From assembly GCF_031877795.1 (NCBI RefSeq), contig NC_133948.1, positions 15,206,948 to 15,270,947 on the forward strand: a stretch of 64,000 bases of DNA. The letters are read 5' to 3'. Below are positions 39,637 to 52,700 of this stretch, piece by piece. The notes beneath the pieces were generated by a model, which saw nothing but the letters and a program-made list of their open reading frames with translations, did no database searches and had not been told where the DNA came from. The position numbers were made by a program, and so were the translations under genes. The DNA comes from Strix aluco (lineage: Eukaryota; Chordata; Aves; Strigiformes; Strigidae). Position 1 is the stretch's first letter, and every line of letters begins with the position of its first letter.

Positions 39637-40637
39637 TTTTTTGTGTATCTATCCTGGTTCTTTATACTTTCCTGTTTGGACTTAAAGGAGCAGAGTGACT
39701 TCTGCTTTTTTTGTAATTGAATATTGAATCTTGTTCCTGTGACTGTTAACAGCACAAATGTCTGGTGTTGCGTCTCTTTCAGAAGGAAAGCTTTCTGTAA
39801 AGTTCAGTCCTCCTGGACCTGATGGCAAGCTTTACTGCAGGCAGCTTTTATTTTTATAGTTACGGGAAGGAGAGAAATTCCTGCCCTTTTTTGGTTTGGA
39901 CTTTGACCAAGGTTGACACCTCATAAGATCTTTAAGGAGATCCTTGAGTACCTGAGCAAACTGAGTTTCAGTATTGTGTTCCTACGTTGTCAGCAGCTTC
40001 CTCCTGCTTATGCATCGTGAAGCAAGATGTTCTCAGTTGAGGTCAGGGGTTTTTTGCCACTTGGTTCCATCAAGAGCAAAGCAATAAATAGGACCCAAAC
40101 CTCAAGTACTAAGCCTCTTATTGCTCCTTATTTACATTGTATCTACTTTTTTCCAAAACTTTTCTCAATTACTTTTTGAATCTAAGCAAATCAACTCGAA
40201 TATTTTACCTTCGTGGGTTTAAGACTGACATTTCTGAGTTTGTGTTCAGTATGTACAGACTTGGATTTGATATCAAGTTGGTTACCAGAGGGTACTTCAA
40301 ATTGAAGGATAAAGAATAAAAATAGACTAATCCAGTTAATTTTTACTGTGAAATGCTACTTCTGTGTATTTAATTGAAGCTTGATATCTGCAAGTCACAG
40401 GTAAGAATTGAAGTGTTACAAATGTGTAACTTGGCTATTTTCACATCTTTAAGCAAGCTCGTGGACCAATATGTACATGTTCTTGCATGTCTGTAAAATA
40501 CAGCTTGAAGAGGACGTGCTAAATTTACTGTAAGGATGGTTATAAATATTTATATTTAAAGGAAGGTTAAGTCTTGCTGGCTGATTCAAATGCAAAACAA
40601 AATTAAAGCGGATAACTGAAGTTTCCTGTGTACTGAT

Positions 40638-40712
40638 GTACATCTTTTTTTAAAATCTGGGATTAAACCATATTTAAAATGAAAATTACCTTACCCGATG
40701 CATCAGTAACAG
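40638..40712. repeat. Direct repeat, copy 2
   Basis: Second copy of the 75-bp unit at 39233-39306, 1405 bp downstream. It shares an unbroken block of more than 30 identical bases in the middle (ggattaaaccatatttaaaa and the following gaaaattacc). Confidence 0.88.
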
Positions 40713-41120
40713 AATTAGCTGTTGAACTGCACTCAGTTCTACAATGCCTCTGGGAAGGATGTGGATGCATTGTGTTTAGGTAACTTGCTGAAGAGCCCAA
40801 ACTTGTTGGTACTTTAAGATGATGATTTATCTCTTAATTACAACAAAGTCTTTTTTAGTAAGCTAGGTTTGGTTAGTCACACAGGGAAGGAATGAATGTT
40901 CTCTAAAGGATAAAACACTTAAATGACTTATGTTCTTTGTATATTAGTGTTCCTCCTTCTCGGGGTTTGTTGTATCTACCAATATGAAGGAGTTTCTCTA
41001 GGGAAAATAATTGAGAGAGGTTTTAAATCCAGGTTTGCCTGACTTGAATGAATCCACACTAAACCAAATTTGGGGAAAAGTGTGTTCTGGATACTCCCTT
41101 AGAGTTCACCAGGACCTAAG

Positions 41121-41240
41121 TGTCTGTATATACAGGCAAATGCATTGCTACAACAATTCAACACTAGAAGCAAAGATTGCTGTAGATAAAGTGTTTCTAG
41201 TGTTGAATTGTAGCAATGCATTTGCCTGTATATACAGACA
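41121..41240. repeat. Near-perfect inverted repeat (hairpin)
   Basis: Left arm 41121-41169 (49 nt) and right arm 41195-41240 (46 nt) are exact reverse complements except for three extra bases (caa at about 41151-41153) in the left arm. The loop is 25 nt. The arms themselves include the small palindrome ctgtatatacag. Transcribed within MTMR3 intron 1 it would fold into a long stem-loop. Confidence 0.95.
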
Positions 41241-44200
41241 TTTGTTACAGTCTTGCATTATTTTGTCACAATTTCTTTAAAAGGGCATTTAGTATCAAGT
41301 AGGATACTGGAGTAGTACCTCTTTTTGGTAAAAACTGACCATCTGTACAGAACTTAGTGTGAACTAGTCTAATTCTAGAATTAGAATTTCATTAAGTGAG
41401 CAGGTAGGAAATCCAGACTTAAGTCTTCATGTTCCCTAGAGAAATTAATTCATGTTGGTTGATCTTGCCATCAAAACAGTGATTTCAAAGGAGATATAGT
41501 AACTATACAGGATTGAGTTCTTTTTCCATGTAAGGCAAATATCTGCTGGTATCCTCCTGAGGAAGCTTGAACATTTGGTGGGTCAATGGATTTTTAACTG
41601 TAGGGAGGGGGAGAGACTGTGGCTAGTAAATATTAACTGGGGATATATCAAACCTTGTTTTGCTATCAGTTGCAGTCTATTGCAGAAATTAATTTCAAGT
41701 CGAAGTGAAACTCAGTGTTTTGATATACATATGTGCCTTAAACAACCACAAAACCTTCTTTGGTGCCTCTCTGAGTGCCTAAATATATTTAACTTTGGCT
41801 TCATGCTGTTTAGTTTTTTAGAATAAGCATATTCTGTTAATCCAAGTAAATTCTTTCCTGGCTCTGAATGTCTGTGTAACTTCAGAGTAAACTGACAAGC
41901 TTGTATACTTCCAGTATTATGGAAGTTGTTACATAGAGAAAAGATTTTTAGGGAGCTGTCATGCCCGAACTCAGTTTCCCTGGGTTGTCTGGAAACATGA
42001 CTTTAGAAATTGTAGTTGTTCTTGCCTTTGACATGTTAGATTTGAACAAGATGGTTGCATAGCATACTACCTCAGTTTAGTAGCTGGAGGGTACTGGAAT
42101 TAAATAAGCTTAAATTTACATAATAGAGCCAACTAGTTCCAAAACACGAGTGCTGTGCCTTTAGAGGAGTAAATTTTGCAGTGTGACAAAATTAACTAGT
42201 CTGTTGAAGACCTCTGTACTAGATACTTGTATGTAATTGCTCTTCAAAATTAGTTATGGAAATTGAAACACATTAAGACTAGCTTCAGATTTCTGTAGGT
42301 GATACTAAGAGATGCAGGGCTGCTTAGTGTGCCTCCTGCCTCCCGCATCAAAGAATGGCCATGTACAAATGCTGCTGAAACCCTTGGGATTTGATGATGC
42401 AGTCTTGGCTGTTCAGAGCTCCTCACTAGCTGGATATGCAGATGGCTCAGTGTGCTTTCTCTGCATATGTTTTAAAGACTATCTTTGCCTTTTGTTTTAG
42501 TTGTGGAGTCCCACCTTCAGGTCTTATTTAAGTACAACTTGCAAATGGAAAGTAGTATTTTGCCAGTTACATTTCCTGCTTCTGAAAGTATTACTTTCCA
42601 TGAATGGAAAAAGATGAGAATAAACAACTGTCTTAATATTTGGAAGACACTGAAGTGATGTAACTACAGGAGAAAAGGTATTTGCTCTTCCTGCTTTTTC
42701 TCCTTCAGTGAATTGAATCAGCTGACCAAAGGAAGGACATCAAGTTGCATGTTTCTTGGAGGCAGTGTGCTGGTAGATCAACCAAACCAGTTTGCCCATT
42801 GTGATCTAAATATAGGGAGTCTCCTTAACTGGGAAAGGCATCTGAGTTCTGGTATGTCTTAATACACGTAGAGAGCCAAAGCTCTTCACTTGTGCCTAGC
42901 TGAAGGGTGATCCTAGTGTGAGTTTTCTCTCTCTCTGTAGAAACTTTGACTAGTAACAGAGTGTACTGCAGAAAGTTTGGAGAAGCTGATACTGGAAATG
43001 GATTGATGCAATAACCTGTTTGTTCTAGTCTGGAAGGGCTTAGCTGCTCAGATGTAAGGAAGGCAGTAACCTGTTCTGGTAAGTCATGTGTCTGGCTTTA
43101 AACTGGAATTTGCTATCTAAATAGGAGCTAGCAGAAAATTCCTTATACTGAAGCTGCTAGTGTTTCCTTACCCATCTCTTGCTGGTCTCCTTATCGTGCA
43201 CAAGCACACATGGTCTTATCTCTTAATAATTTAACTTTTGCCTTACAGTATTTACACGCATTAAGTGGCTGGTTGAACAGTCACTGAGTGCTGTTCATGT
43301 CTTGGCAGTCTTGTGGATGATGCCCAAACAAGTGTTTGGACTGCTCTCCAGAAAACATACTGTTTATGATCCTAGAAAAGCTAGCCTGATCCTTGATTAA
43401 CTCCTGAAATGTGAAATTTAGGTGGTCAGTTCATAAAAAGGGGACTCTTGTGACTAAAACCTGGCTCTCTACCTAGGTCAGCTCTTTCCTAGTGACAATC
43501 AAATCAAGTAATCATATTGATTGCTTTGCATGTACTAAATAAATACCTGAACAGTGCTTTTCTTGAATTAACTTACTATTTTGTACTGTAACTAGTAGTA
43601 CTAATGCTGTCATCAGATGTACTTATGCCCTGCCATGGTTGGTTGGAAGAGACTAGCTCTTCATCCCTGAGTTCACAGATACTGACAGAAATCCCTCTGT
43701 GTATTAATACCCAAAGACAACTTGAGTTCCTCTTGGTACAGGATACAGTTATATGCTGAATTTTTGAGGGTAACTGGTATTTGAACTGTAAACTCTGCCA
43801 TTTAAAATTAGTCTGCTTAATGCTTGGAGAAATAAATGTGTAAATAGTTTGAGATGAGCAAGCTAATTGACCAGTTCTGTAAAGAAAATGTCACTTCTGC
43901 AAGTGTTGAAATGATTCTTAAGCTGCCTCAAACTATAAATTCTAAATGTCATGCAGTTGCTTTCAGACTATGCTTTTTACCAGCATCTGCTCTGGAAGCA
44001 AACAACATGTACAACACTGTAGAGTAGTGGTTCCATAATCTGATTTCTTTCTCTCTTGTATCTAGGAGCTAGATTATGTCATAAGGGGTCTGAAATGTCA
44101 GAGTTGGTGTAAGATAAGGGGAGCATTTTGTTGGGGTGGAGTATGGGAGCAGTACTCTTTCTGATGGCTCACCATGTTTCAGAGAATGCAAACATAGTCT

Positions 44201-47200
44201 AGTTTAGAGCAAAACCACTCTAAGTGTCACATTAAAGCACTTCTGGACTGTGCCACAGTTTTACCAAGTGCTAGGGCATTTGAAACTATTAACTTCCATG
44301 CTTGTATAAGATAGTCTGGTGTAAGTCATTGAACACTGAGTGTCTCATGGCTGCCTCTTCCTAGATGAAGATGGTGGAGGTGAATGTGCATCTTACTCAA
44401 ATGACCTCCTTGACAGAACAGGTTTTTTCAGTGCAATTTAAGAGTTAATGGATTAAAACAGTAGTCAATAATTACACTGTGCAAGGTGTGCAATAAAAGA
44501 AAGTGTCTTATTGGCCTTGATAACAGAAAACAGACTTTTTTGTGTCCTGCCTGTTCCTAGATGTGTAGCGCATCAGTGCTATTGCTCTGAGTCTGTGGGG
44601 GGCTGAGTTTCCTGTTATGGACACCTTGTAATAACTTAACCTACTTAATACATTAAGAAATATATGTTTATTCATAACAGGTGTTTGGTATTTCAATAGT
44701 TTTCTTATGACAAAAGCATTGAGTGGTATTTTGCTGAAGAGGTTTTAAAAGCTTTGTGCCAGACCAAAGTATGGTGAAAATGATGTCAACTTACACTTGG
44801 GAGCTAATACTGTAACTGTGTGTACATTGTCCTAAAGTGGTTCAAGGAGGGTGAGAAAAAATAATCCCATGGAAGTGTAACTTGAAAGTCCTAAGGAGTC
44901 TTCAAACCAAACTTGCTTCTTGGTTCTTCCTATTCTCAAAACTTTTTTATTGTAGATTTCTTTAGTGTTGCATTGACTTTCAATAAAATACAACATGTCA
45001 GGAGCCTGTCTTGATGGGTATTGTGTAATGCTGCTCTTCTGGAACAGCAGCTGCCTTCTTCCAGTAGTCATCCAGGTAACAGAGTGGCCTGGGTTAAAGC
45101 AAAATGTAACCTCATGAGGCAAGGGGGATGAAGAGGTGGTTTTGGAGGATGAGTAAAACCTGTGATTAACAGCCTCTTATCCTTGTTTGTTGCCTTTCTT
45201 CTAGAAAGGAAAAAATATGGGAGGGAGGGTGACTTATGACAAAGGGGCTGCGAGGACCTCAGTGGAAAAATGGGAAGTATGAGGAGTAAAATTATTCCCT
45301 TCTTATTTTGTTCTGCCACTTCAAATGGAAACTTTGCTGCCTGGTCTCAGTCTTGCTGACTTGCTTTTTCTGTTTCACATGCCTTTTCACATAATAGCCC
45401 CTTCGCAGCACACTTGGGCACCTTCCTAGCTTAGACCCTACACAAGTCTTGAGTTTCCACCAGCTCAGGCCCTGGCCTGTGTTCTGCATCCCGTCAGCTT
45501 TTATATAGGACTACTTGATTCAGCCCCCATCCTTGCAGCTCTGGCTGCAGTTCAGACCAATGTGTGTAGCTTGTTGGTCCTTCTTGATAGATACTACTTG
45601 TCTGTCATGCACATAAAACTGAAGAATATGGAGTAATTGAAATAAAATGAACATAATAGAATGGGTTGTTAACTTGAGCTTTAAACTTCCAGTGGTTTAT
45701 CAGAACATCTCTGATGGGTAAATTGTGTCCTGGCGTATGTATGAACAACTGCAGCATTTGGATCTCAGCTTTATCTGGATGGAAAAGGAATTAAAAACCT
45801 GAAATCTTACAAGAAAGTAACATTTTCTTCAGACTTCGGTTTCAAGCTTCCTGTGATCTTTTGACCTGTGTTGTTTTGAGATCAGTGAAGCAGAATATTA
45901 ATATATACTCTTTTATTCAGAAACTTTCCTTAAAGTCTTACTGGAATAATTAATACTATAATCCTACCTAAAGTTACACTGACTTTTATTCTTTACATCA
46001 GTTATGGAAAAATGGACCTTTCCTAATGCGAGATAAAATTGCTTTTACTACCATTAACTGTTGTATAGGTGCAGTCTCAGAAGTGCTTCTACTGCCTTCC
46101 ATACTGCTTTCTTCTGCCATTTCAAGCTTTGCTTACTGCTTGAGATGGCTTTTTGGTTTAACTTTGAACCGTTGCTTCTGTATTTAATTTTTGAAGAGTG
46201 TAATAAGTGATCTTTTTTAACTAGTATGCAGAGATAATCAGCTTCAACTGCTTTAAAAACAGATGAATGCCTCTTCTGAGTGGGAAGACGAAGAAAGCTA
46301 ATATGCCTACCTGTAAAGGGTTCTACAGGAAACTAAATTCCCTACCATTAATGATGAGTCAGTGCAGTGACAGATGTTGACAAAACTTTTTTGATGCTTT
46401 GGACTCTTATTTTTCACTCACAGAAGCATGGGTATAGTGGGAGATGGACTAAGATGCTTTTGAAATGCTCTTACATAGGACACTTCCCATCTGTGGTGAG
46501 GGAAAGAAAGATACTCAGTATGGCTCTTGATCTCTGCTTACTCTGCTGTGCGTTTGAGTATTGATGGGTACACTCCATATTCAGCTGCTTTCCAAAATGG
46601 AAATTATGTAACTTCATCTGGGGAAGTGTATGACAGAGAAGACACATGGCAGTAGAAACCAGAAAATACCTCCCTGAAGATCAGCATTGCCCCTTCTCTG
46701 TGTACGTTTTAAAACTTTCTATTAAGTGGTAACCTTGCACTATCCAGCCTCAGGAGTGACTGTATTCAGGGTAGCAGTCCCAATGCTCTCATCCCTCTGT
46801 GGTTTTGAACTCAGCCACAAGCTAACCACGTCACCCCAAGTGGTAGGCAGCTGATAGTAGCATTCTGTTCCTGTTCCTTAGCACACCAAGAATGGGGTAA
46901 AAATTAGTTGGGGAGGGGAAGCAAGCTAAAATCCACTGAGAACAACATAAAAAGGAAAGAGGAGGAGAACAATCTACAGCCAATATTTTCAAGCTAAAGC
47001 TGAGCAGAAAGCAGCCAAACCAAAAGGTGACGAAATGGTAAGTGTGTGATAATATGGTGCAGAAGGAGGTTCAGTCACTGCAGAGCTTGGTTATATGGGA
47101 CCAGTAATACTGCGGAGTTAGAAATGTAAACAGAAATAGAGAACTTCTGATTAGAAGCTGCACTTGCATAATATTAAGGTTGTGACATGGTGTGGCATAA

Positions 47201-47560
47201 CCAATGCAGAAATGCTGTATTTCAGCAAAGGGAAGAAAAAAATACACCTTCAAAATTGTCAGTTGCCAGAAGTTTGGTTTGGTTTTATTTGTATGCATCT
47301 TTATGAGGATAGCTTTGTGGCTAGAGAAAACTTGAATTTGTTGTTTTCCAAAGCTATTCTTCTCCTCTGTCATTCCACTTTATGCTTGTCAAATCACACC
47401 TCTTCTGTTCCTGCCAGATAGAGCCTTTCAGCTAAGAAACTGAAGTGACAACTTTCCAATCTCCTAATTAAACAAACATGTTTATTAAAACTTCTCAAGA
47501 GATTTTTTTCCTAGTTATTTGCCAATGTTTTGTTTAAATAAATGTCAAGCAAAGCATGGT

Positions 47561-47745
47561 CACAGACTCATGGTATAATTTAGGTTGGAGGTCATGTAGT
47601 CCAGCACTGCTCGGAGTAGGGCCAACTTTGATGCTGGATTGTGTTGCTTAAGGGCTGCTCGGGTTTGGAACACCTTCAGGGATGAAAGTTCTACACCTTC
47701 ACAACCATTATTCTGAATTTTCCCCTGCAATTATACTTGTTTTAC
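47561..47745 (-). mobile_element. Decayed CR1 fragment
   Basis: Antisense CR1 3' end: cacagactcatgg, then taggttggaggtcatgtagt, gggccaactttgatgctgga, a ggttgctcaggg-like block, and ttctgaattttcccctgcaa. The order matches an avian CR1 subfamily, with internal deletions. Confidence 0.78.
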
Positions 47746-49777
47746 TGTTACAGTATGACTGATATCTCATCCCACCACTACTTCTCTATAGCATCTTCTA
47801 AGAGAAAACAATGGAGCCACGACCTGTGTGGTAGTTAGTGTTCACCTAATGCCCAAGTTCCTGAAATAATCAACAGAGAAGGATCTGAAGAAGATGGTTC
47901 AGAGCAAAATCTTGGTTTAAGTGTTCGTGTTGACATCACCTGAAGTACTGGAGCTTTGTGGCAGAATTTGTTAAAAATTGGGCAATGTTAATATGTCCTT
48001 GAGCACCTGTGCTTAAATAAAAATCTAAACCAAACCAGCTATGAGAATGTGACAGCCATTATAATAAGAAAGATGGTGCAGAGCTAATTCCTTTACTAGA
48101 TGTGTTTGACTTGTAGGATTTACTGAAACCGTCCTGTTCCTTTGCTTTCCTAATGGTGCTGAATCTGTTCTTTGTGGATCCAACAGAAGAGCTAACGCAG
48201 AGGAAATGGTGGGAGCACAGGGAGGGGGAGGCTGCGTCACCCTCCTCAGCGGCAGCAAACTTAGATGTGCTTAGCTGTATTAATTAAACAGTTATACACC
48301 AGTACTTGGGATTGCTCCTCCCTGGAGTAATTAGTGTTTTTGAGATGGTAGTAGAATTCAGAGCAATGTTTCTTCTTACAGTCAGCTTTTTTTTTTATTT
48401 TGGCACAAGTTGTTGACTTAGGAAGTGATAACATTTGAGGTGCTTATCTGTGACTAGCAGCCTTGCAAGAGGAATGCTGATGAGCGTGTCGTGAAGTGTT
48501 TTTTGAATACTGGCAGGAATAAAGCGGAATTATTAACACTTATATTGGAACATTTTTCTCCTGTTTTTAAAACTCTCTACAGAACGCTTGACATTCAGTG
48601 GCTTCTTCCAAACCTCATTAAATTCAATAAAAAGCTTGTTGCAGATTTTGTGAAGGGTTTTTTTTCTTGGACCTAAAACACGCAAAATAAGTCTACCTCC
48701 TGCTGCCCTAAATGTGTATCTTGCCTTTTAAAAAGCAAGGATCTAGCCAGAAAACTGTCTCTGAAGAGTAGTTCTAGAGTTGCGTAGTCTGCTTTCATAG
48801 CTTTTTTTTTGTTTAATAAGCTTGCGAAGTATTCCCGTCAAAGGTGACTTTGTACAACCAAGCAGCTGTAAAGTTGAACTTGTTGCTTGATCAAACTGGT
48901 ACCTCAAAGTAAAACTGTGTCCTTTCTGCTTCGTGTGTTGGATTTAATTATCAACCCATAAAGCTCTTGGAGTTGGTATTTGGCTTGTTAGTTGAGAGAG
49001 GTTTTAAAATTTAAAAAGTTGACCTCTGTTGCAGGTAACCAAATGTTGCTTTTAGAACTATTTTACAAAATTTTGATTGATGATTAGTTGAGGTTTTTAA
49101 CAGCTGTGATCATTCATAGGGTGTTTTCTGTTAAAGCAGAGCATTCTAATGTCACAATTTTTTAAAATAATGGCTGAATGTCAGTACCTATGAGATTCCC
49201 CTAAAGCGTGTCCACTGCGTGACATGTTAGAATTTCTTTTGCTTGATGCATTTAAGTTTGTACTTTTAAAACTATTTCTTTCTACTATGTCAGTCCTGAA
49301 ATTACATATCCTTTTTTTGTGTACTGAAGGCATTTTTTATTTTTTCCCTGTCATAAGCCATAAACTAAAGGACATAATAAAAGCAAAATAGAGAATTATT
49401 TTTTTAAATGGAAAAATTATCACTAGTTGTGGCACATCAGAGTACAAGCAAACTGTTTGTAGCAGTAGGATTATATGTTTATAGAAGTTAGACCTTCCAG
49501 GCACATACACATGCAGCATGCTATTGGGATAGCTTCCAAGTTACTGTGAAGAGCAAATCTTTTGGTACACTGGATACAAGGGAGTGGTATTCCATCAGTT
49601 TGGCTGCTTGCATGCTTTGGGAATGCTTGGGTTTAGTCTGGAACTTTAATTCTAGGGTTTGGGGTATTTTAGCATAGAACTTTGTGTCCCAGCATTCATT
49701 CATATGCTACAGAAATACCTACTGAAGTGACTGCATAGGAATGAAGCAAATCAGATATTTTCTCCATATAATTTTTT

Positions 49778-49797
49778 TCACAAATATATATTTGTGA
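49778..49797. repeat. 20-bp perfect palindrome
   Basis: tcacaaatatatatttgtga reads the same on both strands, with an AT core. Probably a chance AT-rich palindrome. Confidence 0.7.
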
Positions 49798-52700
49798 CAC
49801 AATACTTAAACTTATTTTTGAGGAAATATATGTTTGCGCAGCACTTAGAAAGTCAAAAAGATAGGGCTTGGGAGGAATGGTATCATATGAGCATTGCTGT
49901 TCACCTTGGCCTTTTTGCAGCTTTGTCTAAAAGTACTAAGGCAATAACCACTGTTTGGAGGTTTTCATCTGCTTTCTTGGGGGGCAACAAAGCTAGTTTT
50001 AGTGTAAAATTAAAAAACACTTTTGAAGATCGATAGAAAAACAGTTGAATCTCCTATAAAAGAGTTCTCCTGTAGCTTATATTGCTAATTAATTTTTTTC
50101 ACTTTTATGTACCAAAGAAGTTTAAAAAAAAATTCGAATGGCTTTGTGGCCACCACTTCTGAACTGTTCCTTTCCAGAAAGAGGCCTTAACCAGCACACG
50201 TGTACCTGTCAGAATCCAATCATTGAATCCCTTCTTTGGGTGCATTAAGATCTCAGTAGTTATGACTTACATAGTAGTTAGTACTTTTTACTTTTCCTCT
50301 TTAATTAAGACAAACTAACATAACAGTTGAGCTTTGTATAAGTTGCTAGCTATTTAAGAAGCTTTTTTTTTTTTAAATGAAGGTTCATGTTTTGAAGTAC
50401 TGTCCTTTTATTTGCAGTTGCCAATGTGAAGTATTGGAGGAGTATCGTCTGAACCTTTCTGGGACAAAGAGGATTGTTTTATTACCTCTCATTCTGTGGT
50501 AAGCTAATTGTGTCACTTTGGTAAAATGAACTGCCTGTTGAAGGTGGATTCTATGGTTATCATTGATTACTCTCTTAATTAAATAAAGCATTTTCCAAGA
50601 TGTAAAACAAAAATCAATATTTTACTGAGTTGGAATTTGCAACCTCTAATTATATAAAAGAAGCGACTTCTGATTCTTAGTTGTACACAGTCTGTACACA
50701 GCGTGATTCTTTGTCTATCTTGCTCGTATTCCCGAGTAACGTGCAAATGTCCATATTGTTAGCTACTTCCCCAGTAAATACTTTTGAAAACTATTCAGTT
50801 ACTTCTACGTGTGGTGCCAGGAAAGAGCAGGGAAACCTTGCTGTCAGGGATTGAAACGTGGGAAACTAAGTGTTTATCCTTATCTCAGAATAATTTCCTT
50901 CCACCTGTGAAAGGGGAGGAAGTGTTTTCAGTTTGTAACAGAAGCATCTTTTGCTAAAGCTAGATCACATTCTTGAGTATTTAATTCTCAAATTTTCTAA
51001 TGCTTCTTTGTCAAAACCTTTGGATTCCTATCTAAAACTTACAGGGCAACTGTGATACAGCATGTAAATAGCTATGTTTTGAGACTGAGGGTCAACTCAA
51101 TTCGATTTAGATACTAAAATAAATGGAATTCAGGATCTGGACAGGGAAGTCAGGGGAACAAAGTGAAATGATTGGGTACTTCTTTTTTCCTTCTTTTCCC
51201 CTTCAGTTTTTCTTTCCCTTGCCATAAATCCAACTACATTTAAATATATCTGAATTTAAGTGATCCTTTATTTATATAATCTTTGTTGTTTAGAATCACT
51301 GGCAGACAGATGGTTATTGCTAGTCTTAATTATATACATAATTTAGGCCAGAAGGCACATCTGAAACGAAAGGTAATTAAGATGTTCCCATACTGGCTGA
51401 ACAGAGTCTGAGGGTTACAACCTTTACTAATCATTTGTCTTTTCAAGCGGAACATAAGCACGGTGAATTAACAAGACTAACCTCTTTTTTGGTGTAATTT
51501 AATATATATGAAACTACAATTGAAAGGGCAGCACAATAGATTGATGACTTTTTCTGTCCTCAGTCCTGACCACAAAACCCCTATTTCTAACAATAAAAGC
51601 AAGTTTCACTACACTACATATAAGCTATCTACTATTTATATGTGATTCTATTTATAAGTAGGAGCCTGAATTTGCGGATGCTTTTTATGAAGATGTTTTC
51701 TTGGTCAGTTATTATCTAAGCTGTATTTGAACATTTCCATTTCATTTCTGGGAAATGGTTTTTACTGTCATGGAAGAGCTGATTATTTGCCAGCTGCAGT
51801 TAAAACAAGAATTCTGATTCCATTCTGCAACTAATTAAAAAAAAATGATACAGGTCAACTGGTCGAATGGTGCAAGTCAGCCAGTTGTGCTAGTGTCACT
51901 TGGTATCAAGCTGTCCTTCAGAGCAGCACAGTGTGTTAATTATCGTGGGTAAAATCCAACAGAGTGGCTTGCTGGAGTTGACGAAATGAAGAACGTTCGT
52001 GTTCTCACTTCTAAGGCAGTGCTCTTAAAGTGGGGGCCAGAAACCCCCTTACTAGGTGTCACACAAGCACTGTGATCCTTTTTCTATTCACATGACTAAC
52101 CTGGAAGAGTTAGTCATGGAAATGGATTAGAAAGCTTTGGTATAGAACGAAATTGAGGTTGAAAGTGTGGTTTCAGAGTTAATTCACACAATCTCAGTAT
52201 GGGCTGCTGCTGAGAATAGTGTGTGGTCCCTGTCCCTGGTCCCCGTGGTGTATTTCCTTTCTTTTGTGCTCAATCCAGTCATTGTGAGATCACGAACGGA
52301 GTGGAATCAGCTAGTTGACATGATGGGAAATGAATTATTTCTTTTGGTATACTCACTGTCCATCAGATCAGTGAACTTCATTCTAACAATTCAATGTTTC
52401 TTGCTATTTTTGCTGGCAATTTTTAGAAGTACTTTTGTGTTGTGGCAGTTGAGTTGGTGAAGCATTTCACTAATACCTAGGAGCAGCGTGAGACTGCAAA
52501 CTATTTGTTTTAGAAACTGTCTTAATAAGTTCTTGTACCATTTGTCTTGGCAACATCACCATTTATATCTGATAATCCTGATTAAAACTGAAACCGACAT
52601 ATTTTTTTCACACAGCTTTCCCAAAATTCGCCCTAAAAAGGAAGATTCTCACATTCATGTAAAAAGCCACAGTATTATAATAGAAGCTATTTTGCAGCTG

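Noticed and set aside
41011-41280. 89-codon plus-strand open frame
   Set aside because: It runs straight through the inverted repeat, and its sequence is explained by the hairpin arms. No protein similarity was recognised.
52010-52060. Sequence resembling the end of a hAT-type DNA transposon (ttaaagtgggggccagaaac)
   Set aside because: The similarity is short and generic; no partner inverted repeat or target duplication was found.
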